From contig CM053266.1 in NCBI GenBank assembly GCA_028583415.1, positions 31,506,271-31,570,270 of the forward strand: a stretch of 64,000 bases of DNA. Direction: 5' to 3'. The DNA is from Protea cynaroides. Its lineage: Eukaryota; Streptophyta; Magnoliopsida; Proteales; Proteaceae. The notes under the pieces were generated by a model that worked only from the letters and a program-made list of their open reading frames with translations, searched no databases and was not told where the DNA came from. The position numbers were made by a program, and so were the translations under genes. Each line of letters starts with the position of its first letter. Position 1 is the stretch's first letter. This document shows, one piece after another, positions 22,955 to 34,700 of this stretch.

Positions 22955-25900
22955 GCCATAGTTTTGTGTATTTATATGAACTTTTATACAGTTGTATTAT
23001 ACTGTTCTTTTTTATATACAATATCAGATTTCAATATGTATATATGTTGTAGTTTTATACAGACTCATAGTATACAAGTATTTACGGTATCAGATTTTAA
23101 TATGTATATATGTTGCATTTTTTTTTTACAGAATCTAACATGTATATACAGTGTAGATTTATACAGAGTTTTATACAGATTTTTATACTGTCCTATGTAC
23201 TGATTTATAAGCTGGTTGTCATACAGAAGTTATACAAAATTTAATACAAATTTTTATATAGACTTTATACAGATTTGTATACAGGAATTATACACAGGTT
23301 TTAATATTTTATACTTTCTATTACTGATTTCTATGCAGATTTTTTATATACAAACTATTATATGCAGTCCAGACTTGAAAACATCAGTTTCAGATTTGTG
23401 AATCAGAAAATATACGTCAGTGAGTCAGTTGACTCAGTCCGGATTTTTAATTCAGATTTATAATAGTCTTATATCCGTTTTGTATATCCATATATGTGAG
23501 TACAAATCAGTGTTATATATCAGACCCGTATTCCAAAGTCATGCATATATCAGTGGCAGATTTTTATATCAGTCATCAGTGTGTGTGTATAACTTACCTT
23601 GGAGATAGTTTATTTCTAAAAAAACTCAGCCTAAAATAAAGGAAAGTAACCTAAAACAGCTTAAAACATTTAAAAGTAATAAAAGAGTTCAAACATTAAA
23701 AGTTTTATCCAAGTAGATAAAGACAATCCAACTAGATAAAGACTTATCTAACTAGACATAAGCTGGTAAGTGGTAACACGCTGATCCCGTACTCCTACCT
23801 TTTACCCATAGTTTAGACCCATTAAAGTGGCTTATTACAATGAAAAACCAAGGGACCAAAGGCCCAACATACATATAACCCAACCCCAAGGCTTATTACA
23901 AAAATAAGCCCAATGTTTTGTCATATTTGCATAAAATTTCCCACACTGGTGTTATGGGAAACCCTTACCCATAATATTATAGTGCATTTTCAAATATTTT
24001 GATTGGATTTGTGCACACTGTTTATATACAGTGTGATGCATGGGAGCATGCCTTTGTATTTAAAGGGGGGGAAAAAGTGAGGAAGATAAATAGTGGAACA
24101 CTTGTGGAGGAACCAAATTCTGGTCCAAACCCTTTTCTGCTACTTGGCCATCAGTACATATCCCCTCCTCAAACTTGGTCCTACGGGCCACAGAAGAAGC
24201 ATGCAGGCAGTAAACAGGATGAGAGCATAAGCTTTTACTTTATCAATTCCAACAATTTTTCCTTTTAGATTTGTTGAAACTTGCTTATTGATTTGACCGG
24301 GAACCAAAGAGTTCCTCCCTTCCACATACTAAACACTAGATCCAAGAGTTCCTCCCTTCCACATGCTAAACACTAGACTCATCTTTGACCGTACCAATAG
24401 CACCCTGCACCCCCAAATATCACACTGTAAAAGAATGATCAGTTCTTTTGATCCCTACATCTAAAGATTCACTACCTGCGTTGTAAAAGAGTTCCTGTTC
24501 TCTTTCTTCTTGTGTCTTCTGTTCTGGGTTTTTTTCTTTTTTCTTTTTTTTTTTTTTTTTTTCCTCCTGTTTCCTCAAAGTCCCAAAGTCCCAAAGTCCC
24601 CAAATTTCGTATGCACTCAAGTCATGATAACGTTAGGTAGGAACTTATGAAATTGCCACTCTTCAACTCTCCTTCTCCAACCCATAACGTACATGTGGAG
24701 ACATTAGCTTGATTAAATACATAGAAGTGACGATAACCAGTGGAAAGATAGATTTTCCCTTCTTGATTGATCCGTCTACATATTTGGTGTATGTAGTGTG
24801 AGAAAAGCAATATCTCATATTCAACGATCACTCCAAACAGTTAGCAATCACTTGATAACGCAAATGAAAAAAGTCTATCAGTGGGGATTGTAATTACTTA
24901 AATACCACATGATATCCTAATCTTAGAAATTAAGGGATCACTAAAGTTGCTCCCGACCGAGATTAAGGGATTGGGAGCAATATGGTTATCAAACGGGCCC
25001 CTAGTGACACGAATCTATCTACTTTATCTGGAGTTGGTTCATCAGATTCTTTGTCTCAAGGTGATCTGGTCACTCAATTACTGAAACTTGTCCAGCGACT
25101 TGGGTCATCTGCAACCACTCTTACCCATACAGGTACTACTGCTCTTTCGTCCCCATTGTCTCGTAATTCCTGGGTTATTGACTCTGGTGCATCTAACCAC
25201 GTAACTGGTAATAGATTTATTTTCATCTCATATTAAGACATGTCCTCCATCTCAGATTATTCTTGCTAATGACTGGTTCTGGTGTTGTTTCACCCACCTC
25301 TTCTTTATCATTACTTTTGTTCTTTGTGTTCCCCGGTTGCTTTGAATCTTTGTCTATTAGTCAGCTTACTAAATCTATCAATTGTTTTATACATTTTATC
25401 CTTCTATTTGTGTCTTCCAGAATCTTCAGCCAAAGAAGAAGATTGGTGAAGGTCATCTGGGCATGAGAGAAATGGGTTATATTATCAGGATCATAAGCCT
25501 TCTTTTGCGGCTGCTGGTTCCTCTGCTAGCGGTGCAGCCCCCCTTCAATGACATTCTCAGCCTGGGCACTTGTCTCTGTCTTAGTGAATCTAGAGTTTCT
25601 TCTTTATTTTCTCTTATGCATTCAGATATTTGGGGTCCTTAACCTGTTCAGAATAGATCTGGTTTTAGATATTTTATTACTTTTGTTGATAATTACTCTC
25701 GTTTAACTTGGTTATATCTTTGAAAGATTGTTCAGAATCTTTATCTATTTATCATTCCTTCTATAATGAATTAAAGACCCACATTAATGCTTCTAGGAAG
25801 GTTTTTTGTTCTGATAATGCCTTGGAATATACTCAAAGTGTTATTTCTTCTTTTTGTTTTGTTTTAACCATTGCATTTTGCATCAAACAAGTTGCCCATA

Positions 25901-28900
25901 TACCTCTCACCAGAATGCTGTAGCTGAAAGGAAAAAACAACACTTAATAGAAGTAACTCGTTCCTTATTGTTTCGCAGAAATGTACCAAAAACTTTTCGA
26001 GGAAATGTTATTTTAACTACTTGCCATCTTATTAATTGGATGCCATCTACTATGTTTGATAATAAATATCCTATTGTAATTGTTTTTCCTGGTTCTCCTT
26101 ATTTCCTTGCGTTTTTGGATGTGTGTTTCGTTCATTTTTGTGTTCAGGCAATAATAAGTTGTCTCCTCGTGCTTTCAAATGTATTTTCCTCGGCTATTCT
26201 CATACACAAAAGAAGTATCACTGTTATGATCCTAACACCCACCAACACTTTGTTAGTGCTAATGTTACTTTCTTTGAAAGCACTTCATATTATTTTGTTG
26301 AAAGTAAAGATTTGGCAACTGACATTTTTCCATGTCCACCGATTCCCAAGTATTTTTAATACCTCTTGCCTCTACTCCATCTAATTCCTTGCAACCACCA
26401 CTGCAGGTCTATCAGCGTTGTCAGAAGGTACCTTTATCACCTACAGCTCCTCTCCAGCCCTCCATGCAGTCTGATTCTGTTCCTGAGGGCTCTGATGATT
26501 TGCCATTTTCCCTTCAGAAAGGTACTCATTCTTCTTCTGAAAAATCTGTGGTTGCATATCCTATTGAAAAAAAATTAAGTCCATTCCTCATCTTCCATCA
26601 TCTTTGTACACTTTTGCACTATCCCTATCTTATCATACTATTCCTATTGCCTGTTCTCATGCTTTGTCTCATCCTGACTAAAAGATGGCTACGGATGTGG
26701 AAATGGAGGCCCTCTTTTCTTGTCAGACATGGTCTCTGGTTGACTTACCTCCAAAAAATGATTTAGTTAAGTGTCACTATTAAGTATAACCCTGAAGGCT
26801 CAATTGAAAGGCTTAAAGCCTACTAGGTTGCTAAAGCTTATACTCTAACATATGAAGTGAACTATTTTGAGACATTCTCATCTATTGCTTGGCTCAAGGG
26901 GAGAATGCTCAAAAGATTTGTTGGCTACATAAGGCTATCTATGGTTTAAAACAATCTACCATAGTATGGTTTGAGAAATTTAATTTTATTGTTACCAGAT
27001 GTGGATTCACATAGTATTTTTCTGATAGTTTTTGTTTGCCAACAGGAAGCCAGGGTGGTTATTTTGATTGCATATGCTGATGATATCATTATATTTGGTA
27101 ATGATTCAAGTGATGTTGCAAAAGTTAAATCATTTCTACATCAACAGTTTCAAATAAAGGATTTAGGCACTCTTGGGATTTCCTTGGTATTAAGATGATT
27201 TGGAGCAAGAATGGTGCTAGTTTTTCTCAGAGAAAATATGTTTTGGGTCTCTGATCTTGCTTACTTCCAAATCAGTTGACACCCCCATGGACCCACATCA
27301 GATTTTTGGGATAAATGACGAAGAAGATATTGTTGACAAACATCAATATAGAAGACTTGTTGGCAAGCTTATATATCTTACTATCACTCAACTTGATATA
27401 CCCTTTGTTGTTGGCATTATTAGTCAATTTATGGAATCGCCTAAAATGGATCACTGGGAAGCGGTTTGCCGTATTCTCACATATCTTAAGGGTTCTCCCG
27501 GAAAGGATATTATTTATAGACCTAACAATAGCGCTGATCTGATTGGATGTTCTGATGTTGACTGGACCGGATCTGAAAGGGATGGAAGACAAACCACTGG
27601 ATATTGTGCATTCCTTGGTGGTAATCTGGTAACTTGGAGAAGTAATGAAGTGGTCTACAATTGCAAGAATCGAGTGTATAAGCTAAGAATCGAGCCATGG
27701 CTCATACTGTAGCTGAGTTGATATGGTTGAGGTCATTTATTGAACTTGGGTTTGTATTCCCTGATCCTATAGCTTTGGTTTGTGATAATCAGGCAGCTAT
27801 TTACATTATAAGCAATCTAGTATTTCATGATCGCACCAAACATATTGAGGTTGATTGCCGTTCTGTAAGAAATGCCTATGTTGAGGAAGTTGATTTCTAC
27901 TCCAAGCGTTTCTTCTAAGAATCAATTGGGTGATATGTTCACTAAGACTTTATTTCATCCAGCTTTTCTAGAGGGTTGTTCCAAGCTGGACGTGGGAGAT
28001 ATACATGCACCAGCTTGAGGGGGAATGTTAAGTTGCATCAAGTGCCACAAAGGGGTATTTTGGATAGTTTGTTTATATTTGTCTTATGTATTGGTTAAGG
28101 GTGTAGCTGGGCATCAGGGGTATACTTGTGGTTGTGTAATATTTTCACTTAATATAAAAGATCTTGTGGGGCTCTCGGTTTAGTTTTTGTTCTGTCTCAG
28201 CAAGAGCTCCCAACCTGTTGCTCTTGACACTTCTCCTTCTCTCTTCTATATTCTCTTCTCCTTCTTTTTCCTTCCTCTTCTCTCTGTATTCCTTCACCGA
28301 TTTACCTTGATATTGCCACAGCGCAGTTAGGCTATTTCTGGGGATAAGCTAGCCGGACTGAGTCCTTAATCCAAATATACAAATTCCACTAACCCCAAGT
28401 AAACATACTACGTTTTTACGAGAATCCCTTGAATTAGTACATCCATATTTATTCAAAACCCTCCTAAAGGTTTCCAACAAACCTACCGAAGGAACGCATG
28501 TACTAGTTATGTTAGTTATCATAAACATGGAAGTTTCAACTAAACTCAACGATGCAAGGCAACATAATAATGTTCTTTCAAGTTTCAACAATGCAAAGTT
28601 GACTCCCTAATGGATCTTACCCTGTTAATGGTTAAGAGCTGATATGGAAGCCATAGAAGAGAATTCCTTTAACTATTATTATCCAAAAGGCAAGTAAATT
28701 ATTATGATTCTGAGCCCGACTTTGTCCACATTCTAGTCATCAGTGGTTCCATGCAAGACACAAGCAATAACAATTGAAGATCAAAACTCTTCCAGAATCC
28801 TTAAAGTAAGCTCTCAAAGAACTGAAGGAAAAGAAAAATAGTCCTATGTTTATATGCATAAAGAGGTCAGGATCAAGAATCCATAAAAAAAAATAGGAGG

Positions 28901-29720
28901 TGAAGACACATAAATAAAACTAAAAGCAGAAGGGGGGGAGGAGGCAGTAACGCAGATACACAGAATCAAGTAGAAAGCAAAAACACACACACACACACAC
29001 ACACAGAGATATGACAGACATAATGACTAAAACAAGGCAGAGACACGGATACTCAGGAAATAGACATCTATCGGAAAAAACAAACTCAGAAACAGACAGT
29101 ACACACTCTCTCTCACACACAAAAGACATGTGGCACTTGCTTGAATATATCTCATTTCTGGAATTTCACGAGCGGGCAAATATAGTGATCCATTTCTTGC
29201 CATATCAACTTTGTTACCCAAAGGGGACTGGTTCAGTAATAATACTCGCTCCCACCCTCTGTACAAGAACATCAGAGAAAAATACCCCACTCAGTAGAAA
29301 ATGACTAAGCCCTGGAATATAACTGGCTCTCAAATACAACATTCCTTTTCTTGCTGTATAAACTTCATTAATCAGGAGACCCAGCATAGTAATGAAACTC
29401 ATTTTTTAATTAAGCCACCATCAACTAGATAGATGAAAATATTTTTCCCCTTCATTTGGAGGGGAGCAGGCTCTTCGGGGTGTCCCCCCCCCCCCCTAAA
29501 TGAGAGGCAACAACAATACTGGTAAATGAACAGATTCACCACCAAATGTACCAAAATAATGTGATTGTACATCAAGCCCAGTTTGGGAATAAATTTGGGT
29601 ACTTTTGAGGTATCACCAGCATAGTTGTCAAAGCGCCAAGGCAAACCAAAACGTTGGAGGCCTGATAAGGCGCCCTAAGTGACCAAGGCGCAAGATTTTC
29701 CAAGGTGTCACAAGGGCGAA

Positions 29721-29758
<38 letters not shown>

Positions 29759-32700
29759 AAAGGCAACGGCACTTGACAACTATATTCACCAAGAAAGAAT
29801 CCACTAAGAATCGAGCCATGGCTCATACTGTAGCTGAGTTGATATGGTTGAGGTCATTTATTGAACTTGGGTTTGTATTCCCTGATCCTGTAGCTTTGGT
29901 TTGTGATAACCAAGCAGCTATTTACATTATAAGCAATCTAGTATTTCATGATCGCACCAAACATATTGAGGTTGATTTCCGTTCTGTAAGAAATGCCTAT
30001 GTTGAGGAGTTGATTTCTACTCCAAGCGTTTCTTCTAAGAATCAATTGGGAGATATGTTCACTAAGGCTTTATTTCATCCAGCTTTTCTAGAGGGTTGTT
30101 CCAAGCTGGACATGGGAGATATACATGCACCAGCTTGAGGGGGAATGTTAAGTTGCATCAAGTGCCACAAAGGGGTATTTTGGGTAGTTTGTTTATATTT
30201 GTCTTATGTATTGGTTAAGGGTGTAGCTGGGCATCAGGGGTATACTTGTGGTTGTGTAATATTTTCACTTAATATAAAAGATCTTGTGGGGCTCTCGGTT
30301 TAGTTTTTGTTCTGTCTCAGCAAGAGCTCCCAACCTGTTGCTCTTGACACTTCTCCTTCTCTCCTCTATATTCTCTTCTCCTTCTTTTTCCTTCCTCTTC
30401 TCTCTGTATTCCTTCACCGATTTACCATAATATTGCCACAGCGCAGTTAGGCTATTTCTGGGGATAAGCTAGCCGGACTGAGTCCTTAATCCAAATATAC
30501 AAATTCCAGTAACCCCAAGTAAACATACTACATTTTTACGAGAATCCCTTGAATTACTACATCCATATTTATTCAAAACTCTCCTAAAGGTTTCCAAAAA
30601 ACCTACCGAAGGAACGCATGTACTAGTTATGTTAGTTATCATAAACATGGAAGTTTCAACTAAACTCAACAATGCAAGGCAACATAATAATGTTCTTTCA
30701 AGTTTCAACAATGCAAAGTTGACTCCCTAATGGATCTTACCCTGTTAATGGTTAAGAGATGATATGGAAGCCATAGAAGAGAATTCCTTTAACTATTATT
30801 ATCCAAAAGGCAAGTAAGTTATTATGATTCTGAGCCCGACTTTGTCCACATTCTAGTCATCAGTGGTTCCATGCAAAACACAAGCAATAACAATTGAAGA
30901 TCAAAACTCTTCCAGAATCCTTAAAGTAAGCTCTCAAAGAACTGAAGGAAAAGAAAAATAGTCCTATGTTTATATGCATAAAGAGGTCAGGATCAAGAAT
31001 CCATAAAAAAAAAATAGGAGGTGAAGACACATAAATAAAACTAAAAGCAGAAGGGGGGGGAGGAGGCAGTAACGCAGATACACAGAATCAAGTAGAAAGC
31101 AAATACACACACACACAGATATGACAGACATAATGACTAAAACAAGGCAGAGACACGGATACTCAGGAAATAGACATCTATCGGAAAAAATAAACTCAGA
31201 AACAGACAGTAGACACTCTCTCTCACACACAAAAGACATGTGGCACTTGCTTGAATATATCTCATTTCTGGAATTTCCCGAGCGGGCAAATATAGTGATC
31301 CATTTCTTGCCATATCAACTTTGTTACCCAAAGGGGACTGGTTCAGTAATAATACTCGCTCCCACCCTCTGTACAAGAACATCAGAGAAAAATACCCCAC
31401 TCAGTAGAAAATGACTAAGCCCTGGAATATAACTGGCTCTCAAATACAACATTCCTTTTCTTGCTGTATAAACTTCATTAATCAGGAGACCCAGCATAGT
31501 AATGAAACTCATTTTTTAATCAAGCCACCATCAACTAGATAGATGAAAATATTTTTCCCCTTCATTTGGAGGGGAGCAGGCTCTTCGGGGTGTCCCCCTA
31601 AATGAGAGGCAACAACAATACTGGTAAATGAACAGATTCACCACCAAATGTACCAAAATAATGTGACTGTACATCAAGCCCAGTTTGGGAATAAATCTGG
31701 GTACTTTTGAGGTATCACCAGCATAGTTGTCAAAGCGCCAAGGCAAACCAAAACGTTGGAGGCCTGATAAGGCGCCTAAGTGACCAAGGCGCAAGATTTT
31801 CCAAGGTGTCACAAGGGCGCCTAGGCGACGGTTTGACAACTATATTCACCAAGAAAGAATCCAAATATCCAAAATATACACAGCCAATATACATCGATGG
31901 GAACCTAAATACTAACGGAAACTTTTCATTTAGTAACCCCATCCCAAAAAGTAAGGGAATCAAACACCAAGCACAACCATTGTGTGCTTCATCCATTACC
32001 ACAAAAAATCATCCTAAATCCTAGGGGAGGTTTCTACACTAAATTGTTGCAGTTATCCCACAGAAAGTGAAATGATGACACTAGAAATGATTTGTTTTGC
32101 AATTCATGAAGAATCAGGGGCATCAAAGGAAAATCTGTAACAGCAACCTGATTCACTCCAAGTCTCAGACCATGAAACGATAACACATAGTTAACGGATG
32201 ATTTAGTGTAGTACACAGCGAACTGTTAAAACATGTCATGTTGTCAATATATAGGGGAAGTACGTGAAAAAGCATATTTGTGCATTTTGTTTCAGCATGC
32301 CCTGAAAACAAGAACAACACAGAGGAAGAATAATACCTCATGGTCTGACTTCTCATTTTCAAATTTGGGATAAAATGTGGCTCTAATTTGGGCAAGAGAA
32401 TACGTGAAGTTATCCACATTAAAATCTGCTCCCAGCGGACCTTTAAAGATCTTACTCAATCCAACACTGCTTTTGTTAGTTGATGCAGTTTCAGCACCTT
32501 GCACCTGAATTTCAGGGGCAGTCAAACTTTGCTTAGTCTCAACTTCCACTGCTCTGGGTCCACTAACTGTTCCATAGTTCTTGGGCTTCCAAATGCCTTT
32601 TTGACTTTTAACAGGAACCTGGCTTGCCACTGGAACACTGCCCAATTGTATGGATGCAACTGGAACAGATGTCTGCCCGTTATTTTCCACGATATTCAAC

Positions 32701-33335
32701 CCACTAAGCCTATCGGCAATAGCTTCGGCAGGTGCTGGCATAGCCTGCGTGGATGAACAAGGTCCTCCGTCTTTTGTCTTCTCTTTCCATACTCTATCTC
32801 TTTTACCAGCCTTTTCCTGCATCACGATCCAGAAAAACAAATCAAAACATAAATCTATATAAGAAGTTGTCTTCTAAAGCACCTAGGTCCAAACCGGCAT
32901 TGCATTTAAGGTCATCAAAACGATTTCAAACAAGAAAATAATTTGACAATATTAAAATCAATCATCCAACTGTTTGTATACAACAAAACCAATTAAACTC
33001 CTACAACGGAAACTAAATCATCAATACAATAAGGCCACAAAAAACGTGAAATGAAACAGAAACAGTACACGATAGCAAAGCATAACACCGAATATCATCA
33101 CAATTTCATAAGATCGTAAAACAAATTGATAACCGATAGCAAGTACATAAATTGAATGTAGGACCTGTTGGTTCAGCATCGGCGAGTTAGAAACAGAGCT
33201 GTTGAATCTCAGAGCTCGATCAAACGAAGAAAACAATGAAGAACGATTGATGAATAAAATGAAAGTCTTGGGATTGGTAGCAGCGGAGGAGAGAGTAAGT
33301 GAAAAAATGGAGATAATTCTGTGGGGAGCCGACAT
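18615..33335 (-). CDS. RNL: tRNA ligase (RNL), 5' seven exons; 3' part not in window
   Basis: Plant tRNA ligase joins tRNA halves after intron removal and also splices bZIP60 mRNA in the unfolded-protein response. Exons on the minus strand: 33165-33335, 32337-32816, 21236-21286, 20954-21036, 20695-20794, 19508-19586 and 18615-18738. All have GT-AG borders and compatible phases (1088 nt, 362 codons). Exon 1 (residues 1-57) is Ser/Arg-rich and may be an organelle presequence. Exon 2 has KPKNYGTVSG and ATFYPKFENEKSD. Exon 4 has SLKHSGSLFMYAGH, whose Lys238 is the expected AMP-accepting lysine. Exon 6 has CISMELVTAVLGDHGQRP, and exon 7 has FCRKWRLPTNHVWL. The kinase and cyclic phosphodiesterase domains, and the rest of the ligase domain, are absent. 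No exon 8 appears between 1 and 18614, so intron 7 exceeds 18.6 kb or the gene is truncated. The ATG at 33335 is the only upstream in-frame choice; Met53 is an alternative. Confidence 0.93.
21858..21988. mobile_element. MITE of the CAAGGCGCC family in the RNL upstream intron DNA
   Basis: The left end is ATAGTTGTCAAGGCG and the right end GTCGCCCTGACAACCTTGA, which are inverted. The interior has CGCCTAGGCATCCAAGCGCC. It lies in intron 2 of the tRNA ligase gene. Confidence 0.65.
22138..24980. repeat. low-complexity part of RNL intron 2: GA, TA and TATACAG repeats
   Basis: A (GA)n tract spans about 22636-22677. A pure (TA)n tract of about 60 bp spans about 22889-22951. From 22960 to 23600 the sequence is built of degenerate TTTATACAGA and TCAGATTT words, with the same short word recurring every 12-25 bp. 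A T-run lies at about 24541-24563. I see no exon or conserved protein between 22138 and 24980. Confidence 0.65.
24982..28025 (+). pseudogene. 5'-truncated, decayed Ty1/copia polyprotein in RNL intron 2
   Basis: Fragments follow the copia order. Protease: SWVIDSGASNHVTG near 25170. Integrase core: SLMHSDIWGP near 25610, then SDNALEY and AERKKQHL near 25930. Reverse transcriptase: VILIAYADDIIIFGND near 27058, carrying the YADD catalytic motif. RNase H: YRRLVGKLIYL near 27350, VDWTGSERDGRQTTGYCAFLG near 27560, and SRAMAHTVAELIWL joining at 27690. There are many frameshifts and stops. No 5' LTR or gag start is visible to the left. It is antisense to the tRNA ligase gene. The polypurine tract GCTTGAGGGGGAA ends at 28025. 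Confidence 0.9.
28026..28320 (+). mobile_element. copia 3' LTR (295 bp), unit A
   Basis: It begins TGTTAAGTTGCATC right after the polypurine tract. It contains a TATA box (TAATATAAAAGATC, about 28150) and a CT-rich U5-like stretch, and ends ATATTGCCACA at 28320. The end is set by the CA and by the same limit in unit B; no target duplication could be checked because the 5' LTR is missing. Confidence 0.75.
29630..29786. mobile_element. CAAGGCGCC-family MITE with an internal poly-A run, unit A copy
   Basis: The inverted ends are CATAGTTGTCAAAGCGCCAAGG and CACTTGACAACTATA. In unit B the matching element (31735-31842) reads CAAGGGCGCCTAGGCGACGG where this copy has AACAAA, about 39 A residues, and CCTAAAGGCAACGG. 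So the MITE was altered here after the duplication. Confidence 0.8.
29815..30440 (+). pseudogene. duplicated copia RNase H tail (29815-30136) and LTR (30146-30440)
   Basis: The frame SRAMAHTVAELIWLRSF runs without a break through CDNQAAIYIISNL and SKNQLGDMFTKALF to the stop after DIHAPA at 30138. This is the natural end of copia RNase H and integrity is better than in unit A. The LTR at 30146-30440 is 295 bp, as in unit A. It has no protease, integrase or reverse transcriptase, so it is inert. Confidence 0.9.
31735..31842. mobile_element. CAAGGCGCC-family MITE, unit B copy
   Basis: The ends are GTTGTCAAAGCGCCAAGG and GGCGACGGTTTGACAAC, inverted. The interior has GATAAGGCGCC and CCAAGGCGC. 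It is the unaltered partner of 29630-29786. Confidence 0.8.
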
Positions 33336-34596
33336 TCAATAAGAGCTACGGTTGGAGACAAATGGAATTATATATATGGATGGATAGGCGACGTGAGAAA
33401 GAGTGGAGATGCGTATTTTGGTAGTTAAGAAGAAGTGGCAACTGGCAGGTGGCAAAAGGTGTTTCTGGAGGTTGCCACGGAACCGATTGGGAAGGGAGGT
33501 GAAAGTGGAAAGGAAGGGGCCTTTTTAATCTATATGTTCAAACGAAACACTCTCTACAAAGTTCGCGACTAATCCCACGTTTCGCTGACTGAGACTGGGA
33601 AGGGCAACTCTTCTTCGTCGCCACTGTGTCACAGACTCACACGTCATTACAGGCAGTGCTCGTCAAAACTCCATGCTCTTTAGACCTCGTTTGGATAGCG
33701 AGAATGGGGTGGGAAAGTTTGGATGGGTTAAACAGAAAACACAGCTTCCCTTTTTCATCAAGTGCATGTTTGGTTGACATGTTAAAGTTGAAAAGGGAAA
33801 TTTGTATTTTATCTTTTCCCAAATATAAGTCGTACAATTACAATTCATTAGGTGAACTCCAGCCGTTGGATCACAGTTAGAGGGACTGCACAGTAGGAGA
33901 GGTTTTTTTTTGTTTCGTGTGATAGATGCGTCTACTACTGTTTTATGTAGTGTAGTAATAGCTATTTTCATTTTGGTTCTATATGGTTGCAAGAGAAATT
34001 AAAATGGAAAGGATGTGAAATTTAACCTAAGAAGGGAATTTTCGTAATTATTACACCACATGACTAGGTCGATAATTCAATATTTGTTTATTACGTTTCA
34101 TTCTACTTTGCATCCAAATCCTTTAGATTTAAAATGTCAAATAACAATTACATCTAAAAAGTGTCATTACTAAACATGATAAAAAGAAATTCGGTAGTTT
34201 GTACAGTGACTATAAAAGTTTTCCATGTAATTAATTTTCTTTACAGTCTAACAGCCTTTGACTCTGATTGCAAGGTAAACATAAGGGAGGAAAGTGAAAA
34301 TTTTTAAACTTACCAAAAAAAAAAATTATTTTGTAGTCATTGTCTGGGTCACTAATTTTAAATTATTACCAATTTGATTATTGAATTTTACTTTATTCTA
34401 CATCCTAATTTCTAAGCCTAATGTAAAATTGGGAAAAGAATTGGGAATCGAATCGGAATAGAATCGATAGAAACCATAACCATCCCACCTATTAGCTTAT
34501 TGGGATAGTTCTGGGATGGATCTCCCTATGGGCTCATAACCGAAAGATCAATTAAGAACAGTTGGAACTACAATTGCCATAATCATTTTAATGGCA
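33336..34596 (-). promoter_or_regulatory. upstream region of the tRNA ligase gene; no other gene seen
   Basis: The 270 bp next to the ATG are less AT-rich than the DNA further out and probably hold the promoter and 5' UTR. A TATATATA stretch sits about 30 bp upstream of the ATG, too close to be the obvious TATA box. From 33660 the words CCTCGTTTGGAT and TGTTTGGTTGACAT suggest TE remnants. No protein motif was recognised. Confidence 0.4.
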
Positions 34597-34700
34597 TATA
34601 TAAAATAGCTCAGTTGGCAAGGAACCTACGAATCAAGAAGTAGAAGGTTAAGAGTTTGATTCCTCTTACCTTCTTGGGGCCACTCATACAGGGGTGTTTA
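34597..34700 (+). repeat. tRNA-derived SINE-like remnant
   Basis: TAGCTCAGTTGGCAAGGA (34606-34623) resembles an RNA polymerase III A box. GTTAAGAGTTTGATTCC (34647-34663) resembles a B box, about 40 bp downstream, as in tRNA-related SINEs. The sequence does not fold as a full tRNA cloverleaf, so it is not a tRNA gene. The 3' end is undefined. Confidence 0.45.

Larger units (their letters stand above)
27683..29803 (+). repeat. tandem duplication, unit A (2121 bp)
   Basis: It starts inside the copia RNase H coding region (CTAAGAATCGAGCCATGG) and runs through the LTR and about 1.48 kb of non-LTR DNA to AAGAAAGAATCCA. The same block follows immediately as unit B. At the junction, GAATCCA is joined directly to CTAAGAATCG with no shared bases beyond the break. 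Unit A carries one extra A near 27889, which breaks the RNase H frame. It also has a long A-run in its MITE (about 29717-29755). Confidence 0.95.
29804..31863 (+). repeat. tandem duplication, unit B (about 2060 bp)
   Basis: This is an almost identical copy of 27683-29803. Differences are scattered substitutions, shorter CA and A runs, and a normal MITE at 31735-31842. It shows that the segment downstream of the copia LTR is ordinary intron DNA carried along, since only unit B continues into the unique intron at 31864. Confidence 0.95.

Noticed and set aside
28349..31414. Frames conserved between 28349-29402 and 30469-31512 on both strands
   Set aside because: The apparent conservation is only the recent tandem duplication of intron DNA. 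The frames have no known motif.
34606..34663. tRNA gene
   Set aside because: A and B boxes are present but acceptor and anticodon stems do not pair.
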